Origin: JAICMB01 sp049514735
Lineage (GTDB): Bacteria > Acidobacteriota > Terriglobia > Bryobacterales > Bryobacteraceae
DNA length: 12,088 nt
Direction of reading: 5' to 3'
NCBI GenBank assembly: GCA_049514735.1
Contig: JBEKUT010000201.1
Coordinates: 1-12,088, forward strand
The position numbers were made by a program, and so were the translations under genes. Shown piece after piece: positions 1 through 7,000 of the stretch (its first letter is position 1; every line of letters begins with the position of its first letter). The notes beneath the pieces were generated by a model. The model saw only the letters and a program-made list of their open reading frames with translations, did no database searches and was not told the origin of the DNA.

Positions 1-176
1 ATCAGGTCTTCACGACAATCATCCCCAGAAGCATACGCCTCGCCGAAGCGCCTAGCTTCGGAAAACCCATCATCTCGTATGACGTCCGCTCGCGCGGCGC
101 TGAAAGCTATATCCAACTCGCAAAGGAGATCCTCGCCAGTGAGCAAACCAGACAAGCAACGCAAGGTGCTCGGTAA
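1..176 (+). CDS. parA: ParA chromosome-partitioning ATPase, C-terminal fragment
   Basis: The reading frame enters the window already open (first full codon at base 3) and ends at TAA 174-176, giving the last 57 residues of a ParA/Soj-type ATPase. The fragment carries the conserved C-terminal run of this family: IIPRSIRLAEAPSFGKPI, then a YD..SRGAE.Y..LAKE segment. Family knowledge: ParA is a deviant-Walker P-loop ATPase that binds DNA non-specifically and moves ParB-parS complexes to segregate origins. The Walker motifs lie upstream of the window. The gene overlaps the start of parB by 38 nt, so the two are almost certainly co-transcribed and translationally coupled. Identification rests on the C-terminal signature plus the adjacent parB and is strong for a fragment this short. 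Confidence 0.92.
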   Translation, partial: QVFTTIIPRSIRLAEAPSFGKPIISYDVRSRGAESYIQLAKEILASEQTRQATQGAR

Positions 177-1059
177 GGGACTCTCGGCCCTCATCCCCAG
201 CGCGCGCGCCGTACACACGGAGCATCAGGAACCACAAACCGACAGCCACGCCGAACCTCAAAGGCAGTCAGGCGCCGCGGCGCAGGTCCCTCTCTCGGAG
301 ATCGACCCCAACCCGCTCCAGCCCCGGACTGTCTTCGACCCTCAGAAACTCCAAGAGCTCGCGAATTCCATTGAGGCGAATGGACTCATTCAGCCGCTGA
401 TTCTGCGTCACAAAGGCGACCGCTACGAGCTCATTGCCGGAGAGCGCCGCCTCCGTGCCGCTCACTTGGCCGGTCTCACGGACGTTCCCGCCATCATTCA
501 AGACTATGCGGATGATCGCATCCTTGAAGTGGCGCTGATCGAGAATATCCAACGCGAAGACCTGAATCCCATCGAAACCGCCCAAGCGCTAGACCGCCTG
601 GGTCGGGAACTCAGTCTCAGTCACGAAGAAATCGGCAATCGCACCGGCAAGGATCGCACAACGATAACGAATCTCCTGCGGCTCCTGCGCCTGCCCAACG
701 ATATCCAACTTCTCATTGCCGAGCGCAGGCTTTCCATGGGTCATGCCCGTGCGATTCTGGGACTTCCCGACGAACAATCCCAACTCGCTCTCGCCAACAA
801 AACCGCCGCTCAGGGATACTCTGTACGCCAAGTGGAGCGCATGGTTCAGCAGGCCACCGAGAAGCGCGAAACTAAAAATTCTCAAAACGAACCCAGCCAG
901 GATCCCAATATCAAGGCTGCCGTCGCGGAATTAGAGAGCGCACTCGGAACGCGCGTACGCATCGCCGAAAAGAACGACCAGCGCGGAAAAATTGAGATTG
1001 AGTATTACTCGCAAGACGATTTGCATCGCATCTACGAGCAAATCATCGGCCCGAAATAG
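139..1059 (+). CDS. parB: ParB/Spo0J chromosome-partitioning protein
   Basis: This encodes 306 residues, a normal length for chromosomal ParB. It should bind centromere-like parS sites, load as a CTP-dependent sliding clamp and stimulate ParA. The N-terminus has the ParA-interacting KVLGKGLSALIP motif at residues 9-20. The ParB nuclease-like/CTP-binding domain spans about 45-150, with GERRLRA at 101-107 and ENIQRED at 135-141. A helix-turn-helix parS-binding domain lies at about 158-184, and a C-terminal dimerisation domain at about 258-306. I chose GTG at 139 because AAGGAG at 123-128 sits 10 nt upstream and the protein then begins with the family's conserved N-terminus. The in-frame ATG at 79 would add 20 residues of parA-derived sequence. 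No parS site resembling TGTTTCACGTGAAACA was seen in this window. Confidence 0.95.
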   Translation: MSKPDKQRKVLGKGLSALIPSARAVHTEHQEPQTDSHAEPQRQSGAAAQVPLSEIDPNPLQPRTVFDPQKLQELANSIEANGLIQPLILRHKGDRYELIAGERRLRAAHLAGLTDVPAIIQDYADDRILEVALIENIQREDLNPIETAQALDRLGRELSLSHEEIGNRTGKDRTTITNLLRLLRLPNDIQLLIAERRLSMGHARAILGLPDEQSQLALANKTAAQGYSVRQVERMVQQATEKRETKNSQNEPSQDPNIKAAVAELESALGTRVRIAEKNDQRGKIEIEYYSQDDLHRIYEQIIGPK

Positions 1060-1103
1060 CACAGGGATTACCGCACGCGCAAGAACTGCACGCTGTCCGA
1101 GGA

Positions 1104-1180
1104 TGGTGCCGGCGGAAGGAGTCGAACCTTCGACCTACGGATTATGAGACCGTCGCTCTAACCACCTGAGCTACACCGGC
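1104..1180 (-). tRNA. tRNA-Met (CAT anticodon), CCA encoded
   Basis: A full cloverleaf can be folded on the minus strand. The 7-bp acceptor pairs GCCGGTG with CGCCGGC (one G-T pair). The D arm is GCTC/GAGC, and the anticodon loop CTCATAA places CAT at plus-strand 1144-1146. The T arm is GAAGG-TTCGACT-CCTTC. The discriminator A is followed by an encoded CCA (1106-1104). The base pair next to the anticodon loop (31:39) is T-T, so the anticodon stem has four clean pairs. The G-C first pair and loop fit elongator Met. A lysidine-modified tRNA-Ile2 also carries CAT in the gene and cannot be excluded by eye. The gene faces parB tail to tail. Confidence 0.93.
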
Positions 1181-1197
1181 AAGTAGCTTCTACTCCA

Positions 1198-1227
1198 ATA
1201 ATATGCGAGTTTCCTTCGCATTGTCAA
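1198..1227 (-). promoter_or_regulatory. Sigma-70-type promoter of the tRNA gene
   Basis: On the minus strand TTGACA (1227-1222) is followed by an 18-nt spacer and TATTAT (1203-1198). The predicted start lies about 10 nt before the tRNA 5' end at 1180, which is the usual geometry for a stable-RNA gene. Confidence 0.7.
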
Positions 1228-1526
1228 CAACCTACGGGCACTGGCCCCTGAATGCAAACAGGGGTATTGACACAACTGAAACATTGAGTTAGTTTAACTG
1301 TAGGCGCTGGGTTCTCTACTTGGTGCTTGTTAGTGTAGGAGGTCCTATAGATAGCGATCAAGCATTTCAGGACGACTACCGGTGCCCTCGACTTGCCGTG
1401 GCGAAACTAACGAAGCCGAACCTGGACTCTCCAAAATGAGACCCCTCGGGCCAGCGGCACCTAGCCGCTTGATAGAAAGTCGACATGAGTAGGTTGGCGT
1501 CGGCGGTCGTCCTGAATATCCTCTAT
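1228..1526. other. Gene-poor intergenic stretch with an 11-bp inverted repeat
   Basis: About 300 nt between the tRNA promoter and the wzt-like promoter hold no convincing gene. A TTGACA at 1267-1272 followed 17 nt later by a poor TAGTTT (1290-1295) is a weak plus-strand promoter candidate. A perfect Shine-Dalgarno string AGGAGGT at 1337-1343 has no ATG, GTG or TTG within usable distance. TTCAGGACGAC (1366-1376) is inverted at 1506-1516, and ATCAAGC (1357-1363) is inverted at 1467-1473 inside it. The stretch could be an untranslated leader, a structured RNA or a decayed small gene. Nothing in it identifies a known RNA family or polysaccharide-operon leader element. Confidence 0.4.
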
Positions 1527-1556
1527 TTGACACACTCTTCCAACCTCCGATAGATT
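1527..1556 (+). promoter_or_regulatory. Candidate promoter for the polysaccharide operon, implying a leaderless mRNA
   Basis: TTGACA (1527-1532) is a perfect -35. With an 18-nt spacer it is followed by TAGATT (1551-1556), a 4/6 match to the -10 consensus. The transcription start would fall at about 1563-1564, at the GTG start codon of the wzt-like gene, which has no Shine-Dalgarno sequence. The -35 is convincing and the -10 is moderate. Confidence 0.4.
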
Positions 1557-1563
1557 CGTCTTA

Positions 1564-2904
1564 GTGGCCTCTTCCGTAGTCGACTTCCGTGGCGTCTCCA
1601 AAAGTTATCCAATCTACTCTTCCCCGAGTCACCGCCTCAAGGAACTGCTCTTCCTCAATCGAAAAACCTTCCATCGCGATTTCTGGGCTCTACACGATAT
1701 TTCCTTCGACATCCGGCGTGGCGAGACCTTTTGCGTAATCGGGGAAAACGGCTCCGGAAAAAGCACGCTTCTCCAGATTATTGCCGGTATCCTCCACACA
1801 ACAAAAGGACAAGCCACCGTCCATGGCCGTGTCGCCGCTCTCCTCGAACTCGGCTCTGGCTTCAATCCTGAGTTCAGCGGGCGCGACAATGTCTATCTGA
1901 ATGGCGCTATTCTCGGACTCTCACGCAAGGAAATGGACCGCAAGTTCCCGGAAATCGAGCGGTTTGCCGAGATTGGCGACTTCATCGGCCAGCCGGTCAA
2001 GACTTACTCCTCGGGCATGGCCGTCCGCCTAGCATTTGCCGTGGCCATCCATGTCGACCCCGAAATTCTCCTGGTCGATGAAGCCCTTGCCGTCGGCGAC
2101 ATCTACTTCCGCCAGCGCTGCATGCGCAAAGTCCACGAGCTCCGCGAGCGCGGCATAACAATCGTCTTCGTTTCTCACGCTATTGGCGATGTAAAATCAA
2201 TCGGCGATAGAGCCATGTGGCTCGACGCCGGACGGCTAAGAGACATTGGCGACACCGACAAGGTCACGGCAAAATACATGGCCGCCATGGCCGACAAGGA
2301 TGCTCGTTATCTCACCGTCCGCCACGCGCCTGAGGCCAGGATCACGGCCACAGCACATATCACCGCCCCGGAAATCGTCGACCATATCCCTCACATCGAC
2401 CACCGCCATGGCGACCGCCGCGCGGAAATAATCGGTATCGCCGTCCTCGATCCTCATGGATTCCCACTGCCCGTTTTGGAGCCCTCCTCCGAAATAGTCG
2501 TCCGTATCAGCGTGCGCGCTAACGACAATCTGATCCTCCCCAATGTCGGCTTCATGCTTCGCAATCACATGGGCCTCGATTTCGCCGGCACCAATACCAT
2601 GCGCGAAGACTTCGAGATCCCCCCCATGCACGCCGGAAACGTCTATACTGTCGATTTCCACCTCCAGCTTCCTGAGCTGTATCCGTCGGCTTTCTCATTC
2701 TCACCAGCGATAGCCGATGGCACCCTGCACAGCTATGTCATGTGCGACTGGATCGATAACGCCATCACTTTACAAATGGCGAACGGCCCCAACCAGGTCT
2801 ACGGTTACGTTCACTTGCCTTGCCGCGTCGAGCTCAATCGCCGCCTCGGAACCGCTTCGAATTCCGAACCCGTCTTCTACGCCGCGGAGTCGCGCATTGG
2901 TTGA
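1564..2904 (+). CDS. Wzt-type ABC transporter ATPase with C-terminal carbohydrate-binding domain
   Basis: This 446-residue protein is an ATPase of the O-antigen/teichoic-acid polysaccharide exporter family. Visible motifs are Walker A GENGSGKST at 60-68, the family-typical signature YSSGM at 148-152, Walker B ILLVDEA at 168-174, a following AVGD, and the H-loop SH at 204-205. The region from about 287 to 425 has the position and beta-rich pattern of the Wzt C-terminal domain, which in E. coli O8/O9a binds the capped end of the glycan. A histidine-rich linker (about 254-282) joins the halves. GTG 1564 is the first possible start after an in-frame TGA at 1528, and it lacks a ribosome-binding site. 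The integral-membrane partner Wzm, normally adjacent, is absent here, so the permease must be encoded elsewhere. The gene overlaps the following methyltransferase by 8 nt. Confidence 0.88.
   Translation: MASSVVDFRGVSKSYPIYSSPSHRLKELLFLNRKTFHRDFWALHDISFDIRRGETFCVIGENGSGKSTLLQIIAGILHTTKGQATVHGRVAALLELGSGFNPEFSGRDNVYLNGAILGLSRKEMDRKFPEIERFAEIGDFIGQPVKTYSSGMAVRLAFAVAIHVDPEILLVDEALAVGDIYFRQRCMRKVHELRERGITIVFVSHAIGDVKSIGDRAMWLDAGRLRDIGDTDKVTAKYMAAMADKDARYLTVRHAPEARITATAHITAPEIVDHIPHIDHRHGDRRAEIIGIAVLDPHGFPLPVLEPSSEIVVRISVRANDNLILPNVGFMLRNHMGLDFAGTNTMREDFEIPPMHAGNVYTVDFHLQLPELYPSAFSFSPAIADGTLHSYVMCDWIDNAITLQMANGPNQVYGYVHLPCRVELNRRLGTASNSEPVFYAAESRIG
2886..2889 (+). promoter_or_regulatory. Ribosome-binding site deciding a TTG start
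   Basis: GGAG lies 7 nt before the TTG at 2897, inside the end of the wzt-like gene. It supports TTG 2897 as the start of the methyltransferase, because no ATG or GTG lies near the conserved EFTGERVIPG N-terminus. Confidence 0.5.
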
Positions 2905-4102
2905 ATTCACCGGCGAACGCGTCATCCCGGGCCAGGTGAACGACGATCTCTGGAGCGAACATATCGCCCGCTATGCCTTCGCCCAACAATACGTCGAAGG
3001 TAAACGCGTCCTCGATTGCGGCTGCGGCGCAGGTTATGGCACGGCCGAACTCGCACAAACCGCTGAACACGTTACCGGAATCGACGTCTCCGAAGATGCC
3101 ATCGAATATGCGCGTCTCAATTATCCTAGACCCAACGCGCTTTACTTAACCGGCTCCTGCCTCGATCTTCCCTTCCCGGACCAGTCCTTCGACATCCTGG
3201 TCGCCTTTGAAGTGATCGAGCACCTGCCCAACGCCCGCCGTTTTCTCGACGAGTGCGCCCGCGTGCTCACCGCAACGGGCCTGTTGATCGTCTCCACGCC
3301 GAACAAGAGCTATTACGCGGAAACTCGCGCTGAGAGCGGTCCCAACCCTTTCCACGAACACGAATTTGAGGCCGCCGAGTTCGTTGCCGAGCTCACGCGC
3401 CTCTTCCCCCATACCCGACTCTTGGCGCAAAATCGAGTGGAGTCATTTGTCTTTTCCTCAGGATCGTCTGTCACCCACGCTCGCCTGGATGCACCGTCCA
3501 CCTCGCCAACCGACGACCATTTCTTCATAGCCCTCTGCGCGAAATCGAAGCTTCCCGAAACAGCATCCTTTATATATGTCCCGACCGCCGCAAACCTTCT
3601 CCGCGAAAGGGAGCAACACATCCGCCTGCTCGACGACCAACTTCGCCGCACCCAGACCTGGCTCGTGGAAACTCAGGACGAACGCGATCGCTTGCTCCGC
3701 CAATATCGCGACCAGAAATCGGAGCTCGAAGCCAGCAATGCCTGGGCGCACAGTCTCAACGACAAGGTAAAAGCCGCTCACCAGCGCATCGATCAGCTTC
3801 AGCACGAACTCGCCGACCAGCACGCCGGATACGAAGCCAAGGTCCTGGAGCTCGAAGCCGACATCGCAGCCAAAGCGCAGTGGGCCTTCGACACCCAAGA
3901 ACGCCTCACTGCCGTAAGAAACGAACTTGCCGATTGCGCCCGGCTGCTCGAAACGGCTGAGAGCACGGTCATCGAGCGAACTCTTTGGGCACAGCAGATT
4001 GAACGCGAAAGAGAAGCACTCGCTGCCAAACTCAACCAAGTGCTCGGCTCCCGTTGGGTGAAGGCGGGGCGTACCATCGGCCTGGGTCCGGACGTCCGGT
4101 GA
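2897..4102 (+). CDS. SAM-dependent methyltransferase fused to a long coiled coil, WbdD-like chain terminator candidate
   Basis: This 401-residue protein has two parts. Residues 1 to about 218 are a class I methyltransferase: EFTGERVIPG opening (3-11), motif I VLDCGCGAG (38-46), acidic motif II GIDVS (61-65), and DLPFPDQSFD...EVIEHL (90-110). Residues about 232-385 are rich in E, Q, R and L with heptad-like spacing, predicting a coiled coil of some 150 residues. The tail SRWVKAGRTIGLGP is basic and amphipathic and could dock on a membrane or partner. By analogy with WbdD of E. coli O8/O9a, it may methylate the glycan end while the coil sets chain length; unlike O9a WbdD no kinase domain is present. 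Start TTG 2897 is backed by GGAG and overlaps the preceding gene by 8 nt; the stop overlaps the next start as GTGA. The methyltransferase call is firm, the ruler role is inferred. Confidence 0.85.
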   Translation: MVEFTGERVIPGQVNDDLWSEHIARYAFAQQYVEGKRVLDCGCGAGYGTAELAQTAEHVTGIDVSEDAIEYARLNYPRPNALYLTGSCLDLPFPDQSFDILVAFEVIEHLPNARRFLDECARVLTATGLLIVSTPNKSYYAETRAESGPNPFHEHEFEAAEFVAELTRLFPHTRLLAQNRVESFVFSSGSSVTHARLDAPSTSPTDDHFFIALCAKSKLPETASFIYVPTAANLLREREQHIRLLDDQLRRTQTWLVETQDERDRLLRQYRDQKSELEASNAWAHSLNDKVKAAHQRIDQLQHELADQHAGYEAKVLELEADIAAKAQWAFDTQERLTAVRNELADCARLLETAESTVIERTLWAQQIEREREALAAKLNQVLGSRWVKAGRTIGLGPDVR

Positions 4103-6492
4103 AGACCTTCACGACAACCCTGCTGCGGTTCCTGCGATCACTCCCGCTTCTGATCGTTTCGCCATTTCTGGTAGCGATCCCAATCCTCGGCTTGGCCCTA
4201 GCCGACCTCTTCTGGCTCCTCACCGGCAAACGCAAGATCCCACCTAGCGACTCCCGGCCATCCATTGACGCCGCCAGCGTCGTCATACCCAACTGGAATG
4301 GCAGCGGCCTGCTTCAGAAATACCTGCCGCACGTGATCGCGGCCATGAATGGCAACCCCGCCAACGAAATCATCGTCGTCGAGAACGGCTCCACCGACGA
4401 TAGCGCCCGCGTCCTGCGCGACCAATTCCCAAGCGTCCGCGTAGTCCAACTCCAAACCAATCTCGGATTCGGAGGCGGTTCCAATGCCGGATTTCGCGCC
4501 GCCAAGAACGACATCGTTGTCCTGCTTAACAGCGACATGCGACCCGCCCCGGGCTTCTTGGCGCCCCTGCTCGCCGGCTTCACCGACGACAAAGTTTTCG
4601 CCGTCTCCTGCCAGATCTTCTTCAGCGATCCGGCGCGCATCCGCGAAGAGACCGGCCTCACGCAAGCCTGGTGGGAAAACGGGACCCTGCGCGTACGCCA
4701 TCGCGACGATCCCACAATCACCGGCCTTTATCCCTGTTTCTACGGAGGAGGCGGATCGTGCGCCTTCGATCGCCGCAAGTTCCTGGAGCTCGGGGGATTC
4801 GACGAAATCCTCGCGCCGTTTTACCTTGAAGACACCGACCTCGGCTATCAGGCCTGGAAGCGCGGCTGGAAGGTGCTGTACCAGCCCCAAAGCGTCGTCT
4901 ATCACGAACACCGCGGGACCATCGGAAAGCGCTTCAAGAAAGCCGACATCGACCTCGTCATTCAGAAAAACATTCTGCTCTTCTGTTGGAAGAACATCCA
5001 CGAATGGCGTCGTGTACTGCAGCACTTCGCCTTCAATTACACCGCCGCCATCGTGACCGTCTTCTTAGGCGAGTCGCCCGAACGGCCCAACCTCTCCGCG
5101 CTTTTTCGAGCCGCCCGTCAGACTGCCGGAGCCATGCGAGCCCGCACCCGCGCCCGCCGCCTCGCCGTGATCAACGACACCGAAGCGTTTCGACGGCCTT
5201 TGGGCGGCTATTTCCGCGATCGCTTCCAGGCCATCACTCCGGCGTCCGGTAAACTTCGCGTGCTCTTCGTCTCGCCCTATTCCATCTGTCCCCCCGTCCA
5301 CGGCGGCGCGGTCTTCATGTATCAGACCACGCGCGAGCTTGCGCGCCTGGTCTCGCTTCACCTCGTCATTCTTCTCGACCATGACCATGAGCGCTGGGCT
5401 CACGACGAACTCGAGCGCCTCGCCGATTCCACCGAGTACGTCGTTCGGCTCCAGGGCCGCGCCAAAGAATTCGGGTCAACCGTGCCTTTCTCTATCCGCG
5501 AATTCTCCAGCCCCGATCTCGAATGGCTGCTTCACCGTCAGATCTACCTTCATGAGATCGATGTCGTACAACTCGAATACACGTCGCTTTCTCAATACGG
5601 CTGCGCGTTCGAACACATCGCCAGCGTTCTCTTCGAGCACGATGTCTATTTCCAATCGATCGGCCGCACGCTTCCGCAATTACGCGGTGCCCTGCCGAAA
5701 ATCAAGGCCGCCTTCGAATACCTGCGAGCCCTGCGCTACGAGTTGCGCATCCTGCCCCGCTTCGACCGTATTCAGGTCTGCAGCCCCGCGAACAAAGACT
5801 GGGTCGCGTCGTTCCTGCCCCAGTTGAAAGATCGCATCGACGACAATCTCCGGGCTGGTATCGACACCTCGAGATACCATTTCCAGCCCGATGCACGCGA
5901 ACCGCACACGATGTTGTTCCTGGGCAGTTTCCGCCACGCGCCCAACGAGCACGCTTTGACCTGGTTCGTGCGCAACGTATTGCCTCGCGTGCTGGAGCGT
6001 TATCCCGATGCGCGGCTGGTCGTCGTTGGATCGGACCCTCCGCCGCGCCATTCGCTACCCGACGTCGGGGATGCAATTGAACTCCGCGGTTTCGTCGAGG
6101 ACATCCAGGAACCGCTCAGCCGCTATGCCGTTTTCGTGTGTCCTATTCTCAGTGGATCTGGCATGCGAGTGAAACTGCTTGAGGCCTTTGCCGCCGGCAT
6201 ACCAGTCGTGTCGACCCGCATCGGAGCGGAAGGCCTGGTGGATAACGATCGTCCGGTTTGCGCCCTGGCCGACGATCCAGGTGCATTCGCCGATCGCATC
6301 CTCGAGTTATTCGACAATCCGGAACGGGCCAGGGAATTCGCATGCCGCGCCCGCGAAGACGTAGTAGCCAACAGAGACATGCGAGCGATGACACAAAGGC
6401 TTGCGCAATCTTATCGCGAGCTGGCCGCGAGCAAGCGGGCCGGAGCGGAGACCGAAACAGCGCCTACTTTGTCTCTTTCAGGTCGCGCTTAA
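4099..6492 (+). CDS. Membrane-anchored bifunctional glycosyltransferase, GT2-GT4 fusion
   Basis: This 797-residue protein carries two glycosyltransferase domains. Residues about 8-42 are hydrophobic and form one or two membrane segments. A family 2 GT-A domain follows at about 59-300: SVVIPNWNG (60-68), VVENGSTDD (93-101), the metal-binding NSD (144-146) and the catalytic-type YLEDTD (242-247), closest in pattern to rhamnosyltransferase-like enzymes. From about 385 to 770 comes a family 4 GT-B domain, with an N-terminal PPVHGGA segment and the donor-binding region SGSGMRVKLLEAFAAGIPVV from about 685. The protein should add two linkages of a polysaccharide at the cytoplasmic membrane; donors and acceptors cannot be read from sequence. 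The start GTG 4099 overlaps the upstream stop as GTGA, indicating coupled translation; the in-frame TTG at 4054 is less likely. The 3' end overlaps a convergent gene by 29 nt. Confidence 0.88.
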   Translation: MKTFTTTLLRFLRSLPLLIVSPFLVAIPILGLALADLFWLLTGKRKIPPSDSRPSIDAASVVIPNWNGSGLLQKYLPHVIAAMNGNPANEIIVVENGSTDDSARVLRDQFPSVRVVQLQTNLGFGGGSNAGFRAAKNDIVVLLNSDMRPAPGFLAPLLAGFTDDKVFAVSCQIFFSDPARIREETGLTQAWWENGTLRVRHRDDPTITGLYPCFYGGGGSCAFDRRKFLELGGFDEILAPFYLEDTDLGYQAWKRGWKVLYQPQSVVYHEHRGTIGKRFKKADIDLVIQKNILLFCWKNIHEWRRVLQHFAFNYTAAIVTVFLGESPERPNLSALFRAARQTAGAMRARTRARRLAVINDTEAFRRPLGGYFRDRFQAITPASGKLRVLFVSPYSICPPVHGGAVFMYQTTRELARLVSLHLVILLDHDHERWAHDELERLADSTEYVVRLQGRAKEFGSTVPFSIREFSSPDLEWLLHRQIYLHEIDVVQLEYTSLSQYGCAFEHIASVLFEHDVYFQSIGRTLPQLRGALPKIKAAFEYLRALRYELRILPRFDRIQVCSPANKDWVASFLPQLKDRIDDNLRAGIDTSRYHFQPDAREPHTMLFLGSFRHAPNEHALTWFVRNVLPRVLERYPDARLVVVGSDPPPRHSLPDVGDAIELRGFVEDIQEPLSRYAVFVCPILSGSGMRVKLLEAFAAGIPVVSTRIGAEGLVDNDRPVCALADDPGAFADRILELFDNPERAREFACRAREDVVANRDMRAMTQRLAQSYRELAASKRAGAETETAPTLSLSGRA

Positions 6493-6994
6493 GCCGCTCC
6501 ACAATCTGGTCTGCCTTGTGATCCATCGTATCGGCGGCGCGATTCGGCGCCCGGTCGTAGGTCGACCAGATCACCGCACGAGACTTGCGATCCACGATAA
6601 AGAACGTGCCTTTGCCCCGGCCCCACGACGATGCGCGATTCATCATGCCCCCGCCGCTCATGTCCTCCTTCGTGCTGGACTTCGCATCGGATTTCGAATC
6701 GTCCTTCGAGGAATCGTCATCCGCATCCGCTTCCTTTGGAAGAGGAGCGGTAGGATACAATTCGTCGAGCTTGCGTTCGAAACCCTCGCCGATCTGATCG
6801 GTGAAAATCGCGTCGGCCTTTTTCGGATCGGTAACGATCTGGAACAGTCCCCCGCGGGCGAGTTTGTTCGCGAGATACTGGTCCATGCCGCTGCTCATCG
6901 GCAAAATGTAGACCGTCTGCACTTGCTTGAGCTGCGCCAGATTGGTGGCGCCCAAAGCAGAGCAAAAAAGGAGCGCGAACGCAAACAACTTCAT
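6464..6994 (-). CDS. Small secreted protein of unknown function
   Basis: This 176-residue protein is not one I recognise. It begins with a clear Sec signal peptide (MKLFAFALLFCSALGA), cleavage probably near residue 16; the C at position 11 is not in a convincing lipobox. Residues about 20-80 form a compact region containing VQTVYILPM, FQIVTDPKKADAIFTD and GFERKLDELY. Residues about 88-112 are a low-complexity linker of D, S and K. Residues about 127-176 contain FFIVDRKSRAVIWSTYD followed by a helical DQIVERLKRDLKE tail. The pairing of an 'ADAI..D' strand with a 'VIWS' strand recalls periplasmic TolB/CsgG-like folds, but that is only a suggestion. The start at 6994 is the only one giving a signal peptide. 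It is convergent with the GT2-GT4 gene (29-nt overlap) and divergent from the next glycosyltransferase (28-nt gap). Confidence 0.75.
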   Translation of the reverse strand: MKLFAFALLFCSALGATNLAQLKQVQTVYILPMSSGMDQYLANKLARGGLFQIVTDPKKADAIFTDQIGEGFERKLDELYPTAPLPKEADADDDSSKDDSKSDAKSSTKEDMSGGGMMNRASSWGRGKGTFFIVDRKSRAVIWSTYDRAPNRAADTMDHKADQIVERLKRDLKETK

Positions 6995-7000
6995 GTGAAC

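Noticed and set aside
79..138. ATG at 79 as the parB start
   Set aside because: It would add 20 residues encoded by parA sequence in another frame. GTG 139 has AAGGAG 10 nt upstream and begins at the conserved ParB N-terminus.
1104..1180. tRNA-dependent integration (attachment site)
   Set aside because: No integrase and no repeat of the tRNA 3' end was seen in the window, so an island boundary here is only speculation.
1345..1533. 62-residue reading frame on the minus strand
   Set aside because: No ribosome-binding site, no recognisable motif, and it spans the inverted-repeat stretch. Not supported as a gene.
1..1563. parS sites near parAB
   Set aside because: I looked for TGTTTCACGTGAAACA-like palindromes and saw none in the window.
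2717..2896. In-frame upstream extension of the methyltransferase
   Set aside because: The extension translates the end of the wzt-like gene in a second frame and gives a non-family N-terminus. The EFTGER start with GGAG before TTG 2897 is better.
3458..4039. 193-residue minus-strand reading frame inside the methyltransferase gene
   Set aside because: It is a shadow of the GC-rich coding strand with no family features.
4054..4098. TTG 4054 as the start of the GT2-GT4 gene
   Set aside because: It would overlap the methyltransferase by 49 nt. GTG 4099 gives the usual GTGA overlap and begins just before the membrane segment.
4198..5025. 275-residue minus-strand reading frame inside the GT2 domain
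   Set aside because: Its length reflects codon bias of the GT2 domain, whose motifs on the plus strand are unambiguous.
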